Positions 37,511-46,482 of a DNA stretch of 64,000 bases are shown here, piece after piece. Origin of the DNA: Bacteroidales bacterium (GTDB lineage: Bacteria; Bacteroidota; Bacteroidia; Bacteroidales; BM520); contig JAISNV010000028.1 in assembly GCA_031276035.1 (NCBI GenBank), positions 119,222 to 183,221 of the forward strand, in the 5' to 3' direction. Each line of letters starts with the position of its first letter. The first letter of the stretch is position 1. A program made the translations under genes and the position numbers. The notes under the pieces are model-generated. The model had not been told where the DNA came from and made no database searches. It saw nothing but the letters and a program-made list of their open reading frames with translations.

Positions 37511-38812
37511 TTAAAAATATATCGTAAATTTTGTAAGTCCTTCCTCGGTTCTAAAATCAAATCTCAAATTATGATTGAATAAAACTTCCCGCACAAATAA
37601 TAATCCTATACCTTGTCCGGTTGGTTTGGTTGTAAAAAACGGAGTAAACAATTTTTCCTTGATATCATCGGAAATGCCGGGGCCGTTATCAATTATTGCA
37701 ATATAAGACGGTGATTCATTTGTTTCTATGATTATTTTTCCGTTTTCTTCTATTGCTTCGTAGGAATTTTTAATAATATTAACCAGAACCTGTTCAAATT
37801 GAACAACATCAATATTTACCAAGAAATTATCATCCGTATTGAGATTCAAAATCAGTTCAATATTCTTTTTCTTACATTCAAATTCGGTAAGAGCTTGTGC
37901 TGTTTTAGCCAGTTCGTTGATTTTTACAGGATTAGTAACAGGTAAAGGAATTTTCACTACTTGAGAAAAATTTTTGATAAAACTTCCCAAATGCGTACAT
38001 CTTTCCGACGAGGCTTTGACTGCCGGCTGAATTTCATCCCAGAAATCTGTCTTATCTTCATTAATTGTATCTAAAATAACATTTAAAGTTGAACCGATAG
38101 CCCCTACAGAATTATTTACTTCGTGTGCCATCATTCTGATAATGTTTTCATAAGATTTTTTTTCTGTTTTTAGAATCTCGCGGGTTAATTCTTCAACAAG
38201 AATAAAAGGATGATAAAAACCCCTGTCTATAAAAGCGGTACGAATACATCGGAACATGGAGATTCCGGAATTTCGAATAATCACATCATCACCTTGGTTT
38301 AAACCCGCAAGCGATTTACATAATTCGGAATCAATATATTTGAGTTGCTTGCCCAAATAATCATTTTTACTTTCTAAGTCTAAAAGTTGAAGTCCGGCAG
38401 GATTTATACTTGTAACATTATCATCAAAATCAAGAATGATCACACCTTGCGGGGACGCTTGTAACAGCAAATCCAGAAACTGATTTTTCTCTCTAACACT
38501 CAAGCGTTCTGTACGCAACTGTTCCATCATTTTATTAAAAACCAGAATTAACTTATTAGCTTCACTATTTGAAATCGGTCGTAACGAAGTTGAAAAATCC
38601 TGTTCCTTAATAAATTCTATTCCCGACAAAATTATCTGATACGGTCTTATCAATCGAATATACAGAACAATAAAAAGAACTATCGCAAGAATTGTAATTC
38701 CTTCGGTAATTAGAAAAAATTTTACATTTGTCTGATAAAAAACTATTCCTAAAGCAATAAGGCTGCCGAAAACGATGAAGGCGAGGAGCCAGAAAAGAAG
38801 TTTAGATTTCAT
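37511..38812 (-). CDS. Membrane sensor histidine kinase of an NtrB/NtrC-like pair
   Basis: This 433-residue kinase has two N-terminal TM helices close together (about residues 5-26 and 31-52) with hardly any periplasmic loop. A HAMP-like linker, a PAS-like segment (LLLQASPQGVIILDFDDNV, about 110-200), a phosphoacceptor motif MMAHEVNNSVG with His230, and an HATPase_c domain follow, the last with NIIKNSYEAI, IIDNGPGIS, LFTPFFTTKPTGQGIGL. The short sensing region suggests it reads membrane or cytoplasmic signals. The partner regulator lies upstream, separated by a truncated inserted gene. The kinase is last in the exporter locus and likely controls it. Confidence 0.92.
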   Translation of the reverse strand: MKSKLLFWLLAFIVFGSLIALGIVFYQTNVKFFLITEGITILAIVLFIVLYIRLIRPYQIILSGIEFIKEQDFSTSLRPISNSEANKLILVFNKMMEQLRTERLSVREKNQFLDLLLQASPQGVIILDFDDNVTSINPAGLQLLDLESKNDYLGKQLKYIDSELCKSLAGLNQGDDVIIRNSGISMFRCIRTAFIDRGFYHPFILVEELTREILKTEKKSYENIIRMMAHEVNNSVGAIGSTLNVILDTINEDKTDFWDEIQPAVKASSERCTHLGSFIKNFSQVVKIPLPVTNPVKINELAKTAQALTEFECKKKNIELILNLNTDDNFLVNIDVVQFEQVLVNIIKNSYEAIEENGKIIIETNESPSYIAIIDNGPGISDDIKEKLFTPFFTTKPTGQGIGLLFVREVLFNHNLRFDFRTEEGLTKFTIYF

Positions 38813-38821
38813 TATTAAAAA

Positions 38822-38900
38822 TGGATAAAGTGTATCAAATTAGATAAAATAGATGAAATAGAGTAAAAATAGATAAAGTCGATAAAATGGGTAAAGTGAG
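38822..38900. repeat. GATAAA/TTTATC-rich tandem spacer repeat
   Basis: The spacer between the kinase gene and the truncated gene is a run of imperfect 9-10-base units built on GATAAAxT. Its right part forms the left arm (38870-38892) of an inverted repeat with 39146-39168. Confidence 0.65.
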
Positions 38901-39168
38901 TATCATTACTTATTATTGGATAGTTTCTTTATTTCCTTTACGTTCATATCCTTCGGCAATGTTTGATTGTATAGAGATTGCCGATCGACATATTTGATTT
39001 TTTAAACCCAAATCATTGCGGTTATTTAGTAAAAGATATACGTCTTTACATATAGTCATACTATCCTTCCAAATTTCCAAATCCTCAAAATTTAAATACT
39101 TTGTCATATCATTCAATATTATTTACCCCATCCAAACAATAAATCACCCACTTTATCGATTTTATCTA
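38870..39168 (-). mobile_element. Candidate small inverted-repeat element carrying a truncated four-helix-bundle gene
   Basis: Two 23-base arms, 38870-38892 and 39146-39168, are inverted copies with 21 of 23 positions identical (units TAGATAAA, TCGATAAA and TGGGT). They enclose 253 bases that hold the truncated four-helix-bundle gene on the minus strand. The unit splits a response-regulator/kinase pair. Relatives of this protein are known from intervening sequences inserted in 23S rRNA genes, which also have inverted ends. Related TTTATC runs occur in neighbouring spacers, so the arms may instead be chance members of that repeat. I see no clear target-site duplication. Confidence 0.4.
38913..39107 (-). 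pseudogene. Truncated four-helix-bundle (S23/IVS-type) protein
   Basis: The 64 codons match the first half of the four-helix-bundle family: FEDLEIWKDSM, then LKNQICRSAISIQSNIAEGYERKGNKE. Family members are usually about 120 residues and continue into a second helical hairpin. Here the frame stops (tandem TAA) right after NKETIQ, and the following DNA is TTTATC repeat with no remnant of the second half. I start it at the ATG at 39107, although a TTG at 39116 is in frame. It is likely non-functional, although a short helical hairpin could still fold. Confidence 0.7.
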
Positions 39169-39203
39169 ATTCATCTATACTGTCCGCTTTATTAATTCCC
39201 AGA

Positions 39204-40541
39204 TTAGTAACTAATTCTATATTTCTCAAGCCTTCTATAAAGCGATTGTCTCGATAAGCCCAGTGCAGCGGCGACTTTTGCAATATTATTGTTATGACTT
39301 TCCATAGCTTTGATTATCATTTCTCTTTCAACCTCATCTAAGGGAGAGATGCTTTTATCGGAATTGAATTTATTGCCGGATAGGTCGATATATTGGTTCT
39401 TAAAATCAAGATCGGTGATTACAGATTTATTTGAAACGAGAATTGTTCTTTCGACGAGGTTTTTTAACTCGCGTATGTTTCCGGGAAACGGCAGTTTTAG
39501 TAAAAAATTTATAGCATCGGAAGATATTTCAATGTTTGAAAGGTTGTTGACAGACATTTGTTTTTTTACAAAATAATCTACCAATGCCGGAATATCTTCA
39601 GTGCGTTCTCTCAATGGCGGAACTTTAAGAGTTATCAAATTTATCCTGTAAAACAGATCTTCTCTGAATGTACCTTTAGTAATCATTTCGGGAAGATCTT
39701 GATTTGTAGCACTGATAACTCTGACATCAACTTGTTTTGGTTTGCTGTCGCCGAGAACTTCAAAGCTATGATCTTGTAAAACTCTTAAAAGTTTAACTTG
39801 ACTTGATAAATCGAGATCGCCTATTTCATCAAGAAAAATTGTACCGCCGTCGGCAATTTCGAATCTTCCTTTTCTATCGTATTGTGCATCAGTGAAAGCG
39901 CCTTTTTTATGTCCGAACATCTCACTTTCAAACAACGATTGTGAAATTCCACCCAGATTAACCTTTACATAAGGTTTGCTAATTCTATTGCTGTTGAGAT
40001 AAATAGCTTCGGCTATTAATTCTTTTCCGGTTCCGCTTTCGCCGGTGATTAATACTGAAGCATTGGTTTTGGAAATATTTTTTATTACATCAAATATTTT
40101 CAACAGCGCCGGCGATTTTCCAATAATATTATTATAATTAAAATTATCCTGTTTTGAAGATTCTTCTGTTTTATTATTAAGTTGAATTGCCGTTTGAATT
40201 GTATTTAGCAATGAAATATTGTTCCAAGGTTTTGTTAAAAAATCAAAGGCGCCGGCTTTCATTCCTCTAACGGCAAGGCTTATGGATCCCCACGCAGTAA
40301 TAAGAATAACCGGAACATCCGGAACAAAGATTTTGACTTGCTTCAATAAAGTTAAACCTTCCTCTCCACTCACGCCCTGTGAATAATTCATATCCATCAA
40401 AATAAGATCGGGATGATTATTTCGTACGAAATCTATAGCTTCAGTAGGATTTGCCACTGCAACAATATCATATCCCGCACGCTTTAAGACTAAACTCAAA
40501 GACGATCTTACGGCAGCGTCATCGTCACAAATCAATATCAT
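39204..40541 (-). CDS. Sigma-54-dependent NtrC-family response regulator
   Basis: The 445-residue regulator has three domains. The receiver (1-120) has ICDDD acidic residues and the phospho-acceptor Asp50 in ILMDMNY. The AAA+ domain (about 140-370) has Walker A GESGTGKE, the sigma-54 contact loop in the variant form GAFTDA, Walker B GGTIFLDEIGDL and the arginine-finger region. The C-terminal Fis-type helix-turn-helix (about 405-445) reads NNIAKVAAALGLSRQSLYRRLEKY. It should activate RNA polymerase with sigma-54. The partner kinase lies downstream and an export operon upstream. The palindrome at 49900-49915 is a candidate binding site. Confidence 0.95.
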   Translation of the reverse strand: MILICDDDAAVRSSLSLVLKRAGYDIVAVANPTEAIDFVRNNHPDLILMDMNYSQGVSGEEGLTLLKQVKIFVPDVPVILITAWGSISLAVRGMKAGAFDFLTKPWNNISLLNTIQTAIQLNNKTEESSKQDNFNYNNIIGKSPALLKIFDVIKNISKTNASVLITGESGTGKELIAEAIYLNSNRISKPYVKVNLGGISQSLFESEMFGHKKGAFTDAQYDRKGRFEIADGGTIFLDEIGDLDLSSQVKLLRVLQDHSFEVLGDSKPKQVDVRVISATNQDLPEMITKGTFREDLFYRINLITLKVPPLRERTEDIPALVDYFVKKQMSVNNLSNIEISSDAINFLLKLPFPGNIRELKNLVERTILVSNKSVITDLDFKNQYIDLSGNKFNSDKSISPLDEVEREMIIKAMESHNNNIAKVAAALGLSRQSLYRRLEKYRISY

Positions 40542-40590
40542 AGTTTTTTCGAAATTAGCTTACAAATATAGGGAAAAAGGATGAAATAAT

Positions 40591-40612
40591 AAAGCGATAA
40601 AATAGATAAAGT
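40591..40612. repeat. GATAAA-type spacer repeat
   Basis: A short run AAAGCGATAAAATAGATAAA directly upstream of the response-regulator gene belongs to the same repeat type seen in the other spacers of this locus. Confidence 0.5.
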
Positions 40613-40722
40613 CTTTGTTACTTTGATACCGATTCATTTCTCTTTTAATTAAGTTATTCATATTGTAAGAATTACAGAATTTAATAATTCACATATTTAA
40701 TTAATAGACAATCGACAGTCTG

Positions 40723-40748
40723 AAATTGATAATATTTTTTATCAATTT
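40723..40748. repeat. AT-only 10-bp inverted repeat after the TolC gene
   Basis: AAATTGATAA (40723-40732) and TTATCAATTT (40739-40748) pair perfectly around a 6-base loop, 34 bases after the TolC-type stop. It could be a weak terminator or processing site between tolC and the regulator gene, but the T-run lies inside rather than after the stem. Confidence 0.35.
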
Positions 40749-40782
40749 AATCGGTTTTATTAATTTATCAGTACCCCCTATC

Positions 40783-42306
40783 TCAATTCACAAAGGCATC
40801 ATAATTAATTGTCAATTCGCTGTTATTCACAAAATCATACAAAGTCAAACTTCTAATTTGATAATAATATGACCATAAAAGGAACATTTGTTCCATATAA
40901 TTTCTTTTGGCTTCGTCTTTGGAAACCTGAGCATCATTTAAATTCAAAACATCTATTTTACCCAAAATAAAAGTTTCGATGGATGTCTGATAACGCTGCT
41001 GTGCAATTTCATCCGTTTCTTTTGCCAATGACAATTGTTTAGATTGATTGTTGAAGTTTTGAACAATAAGAAATATATTCTGATTGAAATCGATTTTTTC
41101 TTTTTCAATTCTTGATATTACAACTTCGCGATTTGCTTCGGCAATTTTTACTTTTCCCTTGCTTTTTCCCCAATCAATTATTGGCGTTCTGATTCCAAGA
41201 TTGATAATCTGGTTATCTCGCCAGTTTTCAACATTATAGGTTTCCGAAAGAAGCGCATCTTGATTAGACATTCCAAAAGAAAGAAACAGACTTGCATTCC
41301 ATCTGTCGGATTTAGCCTGACTAACATTTTGCGACGCTTCCAACATTCGTCTTTGAATGTTTTGAGTAAATGAGTTGTTGCTATGAGCCATTTCCAAAAC
41401 GTCTGAATAATGTAAAAGTGGAATTTCCCGAGCGAACAAATCCGGAATAACCGGCAAAAGAATAACAGCTTCACTTATTCCGAGATATGAACGGAGTTGA
41501 AACATTCTGTTGTCAAAAGAAGCTTTAGCGTCTGTCATATAAGATTCTGCTTTCAAAAGTGAAACTTTCAATTGAAGCATATCAGTTTCGGAAATCTGGC
41601 CGATTTTTCTTTTTGCTTCTGCAATGCTATATATCTTCTGTGAATTTTTAAGATTTTGTTCTGCAATTTCCAAATTAATTTGACCTAGCAAAAAATTAAA
41701 ATAATACTGAATTGCAATATGAGATACATCTTCCAAGTCGGCAATAAGTTTTTGCTCTGCTTCTTTATATTTCATTGTCTCAATTTTTCTAAGCCACCGC
41801 AGATGATTGTAACCGGACAATGGTTGTTCCAAAGTTACAGAAAAAGGCACAGCCATAAAATCCTTTGAACCATTTTCACCATATTGCCGCAAGCGCTCCA
41901 AACTGCTTTCCATTGAAATTACGCCGCCGGTAAAAGGAATATTCTGAGAGATCGACAAACCGGCATCTAAAATACTATAATCAGTTTTAACAAAAGTGTA
42001 CGAACCGTCTTCACTCTGGTAAGAATTATAAGATTTTGAATAGTACGGTAAAGTTGCATCAACAGAAATTTCAGGAAGCATTTGTGCTTTATATGTACGG
42101 TATTCCCAATAACTCGACTTATATTCGTTCTTTGCCACTACTGCATCAACGGAATTAGTGATGCTACGCGAAATTGCATCATTTAGGGAGATGATGAGAG
42201 TGTCTTGGCAATGAAGAATGGAGAATGGAGAGTTAAAAATGGAAAATAATAATATTAAAAATACATGTTTCAACGGAAGTAATAAGGCATCCGCAATATA
42301 TACCAT
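40783..42306 (-). CDS. TolC-type outer-membrane efflux protein
   Basis: This protein has two outer-membrane efflux (OEP) repeats made of long helices, for example YKEAEQKLIADLEDVSHIAIQ and IAEQNLKNSQKIYSIAEAKRKIGQISETDMLQL in the first and EIAQQRYQTSIETFILGKIDVLNLNDAQ in the second. It would form the outer-membrane channel for the adjacent adaptor and ABC exporter. I place the start at the ATG at 42306 (507 residues, signal peptide ending near HCQDT). The frame is open to 42429, but those 41 codons are made of dispersed intergenic repeats (LDKTDKVDKMNKS from the GATAAA repeat and a GTCATTGC element), so they are probably not coding. An ATG at 42333 is another option. Confidence 0.9.
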   Translation of the reverse strand: MVYIADALLLPLKHVFLILLFSIFNSPFSILHCQDTLIISLNDAISRSITNSVDAVVAKNEYKSSYWEYRTYKAQMLPEISVDATLPYYSKSYNSYQSEDGSYTFVKTDYSILDAGLSISQNIPFTGGVISMESSLERLRQYGENGSKDFMAVPFSVTLEQPLSGYNHLRWLRKIETMKYKEAEQKLIADLEDVSHIAIQYYFNFLLGQINLEIAEQNLKNSQKIYSIAEAKRKIGQISETDMLQLKVSLLKAESYMTDAKASFDNRMFQLRSYLGISEAVILLPVIPDLFAREIPLLHYSDVLEMAHSNNSFTQNIQRRMLEASQNVSQAKSDRWNASLFLSFGMSNQDALLSETYNVENWRDNQIINLGIRTPIIDWGKSKGKVKIAEANREVVISRIEKEKIDFNQNIFLIVQNFNNQSKQLSLAKETDEIAQQRYQTSIETFILGKIDVLNLNDAQVSKDEAKRNYMEQMFLLWSYYYQIRSLTLYDFVNNSELTINYDAFVN

Positions 42307-42330
42307 CTTACTGTAATGCTTTGATTTATT

Positions 42331-42360
42331 CATTTTATCAACTTTATCAGTTTTATCCAG
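42331..42360. repeat. TTTATC-type spacer repeat
   Basis: Three tandem units (TTTATCAAC, TTTATCAGT, TTTATCCAG) lie between the fourth permease and TolC. They are the same repeat type as the other spacers in this locus. Confidence 0.6.
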
Positions 42361-42394
42361 ATTACCACGTCGCTTAGCTCCTTGCAATGACGTG
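42361..42394. repeat. Dispersed GTCATTGC-AAGGAGC-type intergenic repeat
   Basis: On the minus strand the sequence runs CACGTCATTGCAAGGAGC then TAAGCGACGTGGTAAT. It has 6-bp inverted ends CACGTC/GACGTG. It resembles a short palindromic element seen in many copies between genes of diverse bacteria (GTCATTGCGAGGAGCGAAGCGAC type). One copy is visible in this window. Confidence 0.55.
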
Positions 42395-42446
42395 ATTCTC
42401 GCAATTGCTCCATCATTTTTCATTTTCAATTCTTAATTTTTAACTA

Positions 42447-43709
42447 TTAATTATCCCGGAGCGCTTCTACGGGGTTAATTTCCGAAGCTCGCTTAGCGGG
42501 ATACCAAACCGAGAGAATAGCAACTAATGCCATAATTGCAAATGTTACAATATAATTTGTGAGATATACTCCGAAGCCGGTAATACCTACTATCGGAAAA
42601 CCAAGCTCTTCTAAGATTCCTGATAATATTTCATTGATGTTTATACATAATAAAAATCCTATTATACTTGCTAAGAAGATCAACAAAATAGTTTCCGCTA
42701 TGAATAATGTTTGAACTGATCTTTTGGAAGCGCCTAAAGCCATACGTAAACCAATATCGGCACGGCGCGATTGTATTCTAAGCCAAAATGTACCCATTAT
42801 GCATAAAACAATATTAACAATTAAGAATGCCGAAAAAGCGAAAATACTTTTAAATTCATCATCATATTCTCCAAACTCAAAATATCCCTTGCGTTTGTCG
42901 GACATTGGAGTTATTGATGCCATAAAATACGGTTCGACATCAAGCTGGCTCTCCATTTCCTCAAAAAACTTATTAATAAAGTTATTGTCGGCTTCCGGTT
43001 TTACCCTTATACAAAATTCTCTATTATAATATGAACTTGATAAGACAAAATGGTCTTTTCTCAAACAATGATAAACAATCAGCTGATAATCTTCCAATTC
43101 CATTCTTTTTGCTCTTTCGGCAACCCCAATAACCTTATGTTTTATATCTCTTTTGTAGCTTTCAATGGTATCAATCTGTAGCGGATTAACATCGGCAAAG
43201 AGATTATCCGTTCCTGCGCTAATGATAACACTTTTATCATCATTTAATTCATAATCAAAAACTCTTCCTTTCAATAATTTTATTTGGAACACATCGAAAA
43301 ACTCAGGCGTCACAAACTTGTATTGTCCGCATGCACGAATAGAATCTACAAAATAACAAGTTCCCCAAGATGATTGACAATACGGTGCAGCAACTAACGA
43401 TATACTTGCGTATTCAACAGACGGATGATTTTTAATTCTATCCAAGATAGTCCATAGCGACTCATAAGCTTTCTCCCTATATTCTTCGTCATCAAATATT
43501 TCAAAGTCGGCATCTTCATCCTCATTCCAAACATCAATCATATAAGTATGTTCGATATTAAATCCTTTAGGTTCCATCAATCTTTTCATAGAAAAAATCA
43601 GTGTATCGCAGCAGAACCACAGAATAGTAAATGCCAATATCAATTCTAAAAGTATCCAGAGATTTACTTTCTTTTCCTTCCAAATTATTTTAAAAAGTTG
43701 TGATATCAT
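42447..43709 (-). CDS. ABC exporter permease B2 (MacB/FtsX type)
   Basis: This 420-residue permease has TM1 (about 18-38), a periplasmic MacB-like core (about 45-275), and three C-terminal TM helices with the FtsX signature (RADIGLRMALGASKRSVQTLF, ending PAKRASEINPVEALRDN). It is the paralogue of the permease at 45209-46480. Both start with a KIIWKExK..N.W motif and have the same length. It is fourth in the series of permeases behind one ATPase. Two aromatic-rich cysteines in TM1 (WFCCDTL) replace the WFCADYL of the other copy. The substrate is unknown. Confidence 0.9.
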   Translation of the reverse strand: MISQLFKIIWKEKKVNLWILLELILAFTILWFCCDTLIFSMKRLMEPKGFNIEHTYMIDVWNEDEDADFEIFDDEEYREKAYESLWTILDRIKNHPSVEYASISLVAAPYCQSSWGTCYFVDSIRACGQYKFVTPEFFDVFQIKLLKGRVFDYELNDDKSVIISAGTDNLFADVNPLQIDTIESYKRDIKHKVIGVAERAKRMELEDYQLIVYHCLRKDHFVLSSSYYNREFCIRVKPEADNNFINKFFEEMESQLDVEPYFMASITPMSDKRKGYFEFGEYDDEFKSIFAFSAFLIVNIVLCIMGTFWLRIQSRRADIGLRMALGASKRSVQTLFIAETILLIFLASIIGFLLCININEILSGILEELGFPIVGITGFGVYLTNYIVTFAIMALVAILSVWYPAKRASEINPVEALRDN

Positions 43710-43750
43710 AAGTAATTATTTATTTTTTATTAAATTTAGGTCTTATGGAG

Positions 43751-43800
43751 CCAACATGATAGTAATTACATTCACTTGGATGACAAATCCGCCATGTTGG
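43751..43800. repeat. 8-bp inverted repeat between permeases A2 and B2
   Basis: CCAACATG (43751-43758) and CATGTTGG (43793-43800) frame the 101-base spacer. The same core, CCAACATGAT, forms the stem of the gldJ terminator at 20021, so it may be a reused repeat. No T-run follows. Confidence 0.4.
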
Positions 43801-43810
43801 ATTCATAATT

Positions 43811-45061
43811 TTATTCATTGTGGTTTAATGATGAGACTATATTCATTTTAGCAGCTTTATAAGCTGGGACAATGGTTGAAATGAGATTCAGCAGTACACA
43901 CACAATAAAAACATAGAGAAAGATTGAAGGCATAACAAATGCCGTTAATGGTAATGTATCTCCTGCACCGGCATTCAACAGCCAATCTTTGAGCCATATA
44001 ACAACAAAATACGACAATATAAGTCCGATAATTCCACCTAATAGCGATGTAAGAAGATTTTCATACAAAATCTGATTCAGTATTACTCTATTCTTAGCAC
44101 CGAAAGCTTTGCGAATGCCGATTTCTTCCGTTCGTCTTTTCACTCTTGAGATACTAAAACTCGAAAGATTTATTGCAGGAATAATCAGCAAAATAGCAAT
44201 AATCAGAATCCTTCTAATAAAATCCAGAAAAGGATCGGGGTCTATATTACTGAATTGTGCCAACATTTGAGTACGATGATTATAAGGTCCTTTAAATGTC
44301 AAATTCCATTCGCTATCAGTTGCATTATATTTTTGTTCGGCATTTCTAACCTCTTTTTCAAGTTCGGAAGCCATTTTCCTGTCCTCAACCAAATAAATTA
44401 TATGATAGGGCCAATCTTCATAAGAAGGTGATGCGGTATAAGGCATCAATATTTCAGCCGATGTAAATTCAAAAGCACGGGAAACATCTTTCACAACACC
44501 AATTACCTCATAGGGTTGTTTAAAAATATAAACCGTTTTATGTAACGCTGATTCCTTACCAAATAACTTTTTAGCAAGTTTATCTGTAAGAATAACTTTC
44601 TTAATTCCGTCATCAAATTCAACTTGAGTAAATGGTCTGCCTTCGAGAAAAGTATATGACATTACTTTCCAAAAATTTGCATCACAGCATAAAATCGGCT
44701 CATAAAATCTTTTGTCATTATCTTTTGCTTTGATAATAAACACTTCATCCGGTTCTGCAGGGACAAACATGGTTGAAATATCATAAGATTTAACTTCCGA
44801 AAGATAATTTTTACAAATATCATAGCTTAACCAACCACTCATCGTATTGGTACCGTCTTTCTGTTTCATGTATTGATATTTGACATACCAACTTTTATCT
44901 CTGTTAACCTCCGGGGCTAAATTATTACTTTTGATCTGGTCAACTACAATTATTACCATAACCATCATTATAGCAAGAGCAGTTCCCACAATTGTGATTA
45001 TGCTGATGAACTTATTTTGTTTAAGCATTTGAAAAGCTTGTTTGAAATATACTTTATACAT
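43811..45061 (-). CDS. ABC exporter permease A2 (MacB/FtsX type)
   Basis: The 416-residue permease has TM1 (about 18-42, SIITIVGTALAIMMVMVII), a periplasmic core and three C-terminal TM helices. The FtsX coupling segment reads RVKRRTEEIGIRKAFGAKNRVILNQIL and the tail is YKAAKMNIVSSLNHNE. It is closely similar to the permease at 46483-47751 (shared VYFKQAFQxLxQNKxISII and IVGTALAIMM starts), so the pair arose by duplication. It probably forms a heterodimer with the B-type permease next to it, a role inferred from the pairing. Confidence 0.9.
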   Translation of the reverse strand: MYKVYFKQAFQMLKQNKFISIITIVGTALAIMMVMVIIVVDQIKSNNLAPEVNRDKSWYVKYQYMKQKDGTNTMSGWLSYDICKNYLSEVKSYDISTMFVPAEPDEVFIIKAKDNDKRFYEPILCCDANFWKVMSYTFLEGRPFTQVEFDDGIKKVILTDKLAKKLFGKESALHKTVYIFKQPYEVIGVVKDVSRAFEFTSAEILMPYTASPSYEDWPYHIIYLVEDRKMASELEKEVRNAEQKYNATDSEWNLTFKGPYNHRTQMLAQFSNIDPDPFLDFIRRILIIAILLIIPAINLSSFSISRVKRRTEEIGIRKAFGAKNRVILNQILYENLLTSLLGGIIGLILSYFVVIWLKDWLLNAGAGDTLPLTAFVMPSIFLYVFIVCVLLNLISTIVPAYKAAKMNIVSSLNHNE

Positions 45062-45208
45062 AGTTAAGAGTTAAGAATGAAATTAGTGATAAGCGACAAG
45101 TATGTTTATGAATCTTTATTGTAAGTAGTGCAATGACATGATAATAGATAGACACAATAACAAAGTTTACAGAATTTACATATTTTGATTTTTTAGTTTT
45201 CATATTTT

Positions 45209-46480
45209 TTAATTTTTAATTATCCCAGCCGGTGGAATATCCGATGCTTTCTTAGCAGGATACGAAACGGAAATGCAGACAATTATAAATAAGAATAACA
45301 AGGTTAATCCGCTATTAATCCAATACTGAATTGGCGGCATGGGCTCGTAATATTTATATCTGATATTTCTAGCTTGCGGAATGCCTAAATCATATAGTAT
45401 GTCCATTAGAGTTATGTTAAAACACAAAATAAACCCAAGGCATGACGCAATAAGAAGCAATACCATTGCTTCTTGAAAAAACATTGATTGTATTGAAAAC
45501 TTAGATGCTCCCACTGCACGACGTAAACCAATATTTTTTCTATTAATGTCTATTTTCAACCAAAATGTTCCTAAAACACCTAAAAACACATTGAAAATCA
45601 GGAATAAAGATATCACAAGCATAGAATTTCGCTCATTTACCTGTTTAGCTGTTTTAATATTATCATCTTGAATTGTTTCCACATCCGTAATACCGGAAAG
45701 ATAAAACGGCTCAATAGATATTTGATCATACATATCATTTACAAATTTATCCGGGAAATCATTACCTGCGTTAGAACTAACTCTTATATATATAATTGAT
45801 GTTTCAATAAGAGCTTTATCATTTTTAGACAAAGGATGATAAACATAACTTGAATAGTAATTGTAACTCTTATCCTTGTTTTTTTCAACTACGCCAACCA
45901 CATTATACTCATTAGAAATATCTTGGGATATACCGGGTTTCTTCCCTAATATTTTTTCAACTTTTTCAGCTGTTTTCTTACCAAACTCATCTTTATAGTT
46001 TCCGCTAATGATAACATTTCTACTATCAAAGGCGTCTTCCTCGTTAAAAAATCTACCATTAATTAAATTCAACTTAAATACATCAAAATATTCCGAAGTA
46101 ACAATCATTTGCGTTATCTCTCCCCTATGTACGCTAACAGAATCAACCATATAATGTATATCTTCGTAACCTTTTCTTGAAATGCTTATCGCTTCAACAC
46201 CAGAATAAGATTTAATTCTGTCGTAAATAGTCCATAAATCTTCCAACATTAGCTCAGCTTTTTCTTTGTCATAATCCAAAAAGGCTTCCGGTTTTACTTT
46301 TACTCGCACTTGGTAAACATTACTAATATCTTTACCCAATGGTTCATTGATTCTTTTTGCGATAAAATATAGATAATCGGCACAAAACCAAAGTACAGTA
46401 AATCCAATCATTAATTCAAAAAAAAGCCAAGCATTAGGTTTACGCTCTTTCCAAATTATTTTCAATATTTGTTTAAACAT
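45209..46480 (-). CDS. ABC exporter permease B1 (MacB/FtsX type)
   Basis: This 423-residue permease has TM1 near residues 18-38 (FFELMIGFTVLWFCADYLYF), a periplasmic core (about 45-275) and three C-terminal TM helices with NRKNIGLRRAVGASKFSIQSMF. The tail, KKASDIPPAGIIKN, is less canonical than NPVEAL. It is the paralogue of the permease at 42447-43709. It begins 2 bases after the stop of permease A1, so they are translated together. The following 147-base spacer separates the first A-B pair from the second. Confidence 0.9.
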   Translation of the reverse strand: MFKQILKIIWKERKPNAWLFFELMIGFTVLWFCADYLYFIAKRINEPLGKDISNVYQVRVKVKPEAFLDYDKEKAELMLEDLWTIYDRIKSYSGVEAISISRKGYEDIHYMVDSVSVHRGEITQMIVTSEYFDVFKLNLINGRFFNEEDAFDSRNVIISGNYKDEFGKKTAEKVEKILGKKPGISQDISNEYNVVGVVEKNKDKSYNYYSSYVYHPLSKNDKALIETSIIYIRVSSNAGNDFPDKFVNDMYDQISIEPFYLSGITDVETIQDDNIKTAKQVNERNSMLVISLFLIFNVFLGVLGTFWLKIDINRKNIGLRRAVGASKFSIQSMFFQEAMVLLLIASCLGFILCFNITLMDILYDLGIPQARNIRYKYYEPMPPIQYWINSGLTLLFLFIIVCISVSYPAKKASDIPPAGIIKN

Positions 46481-46482
46481 AA

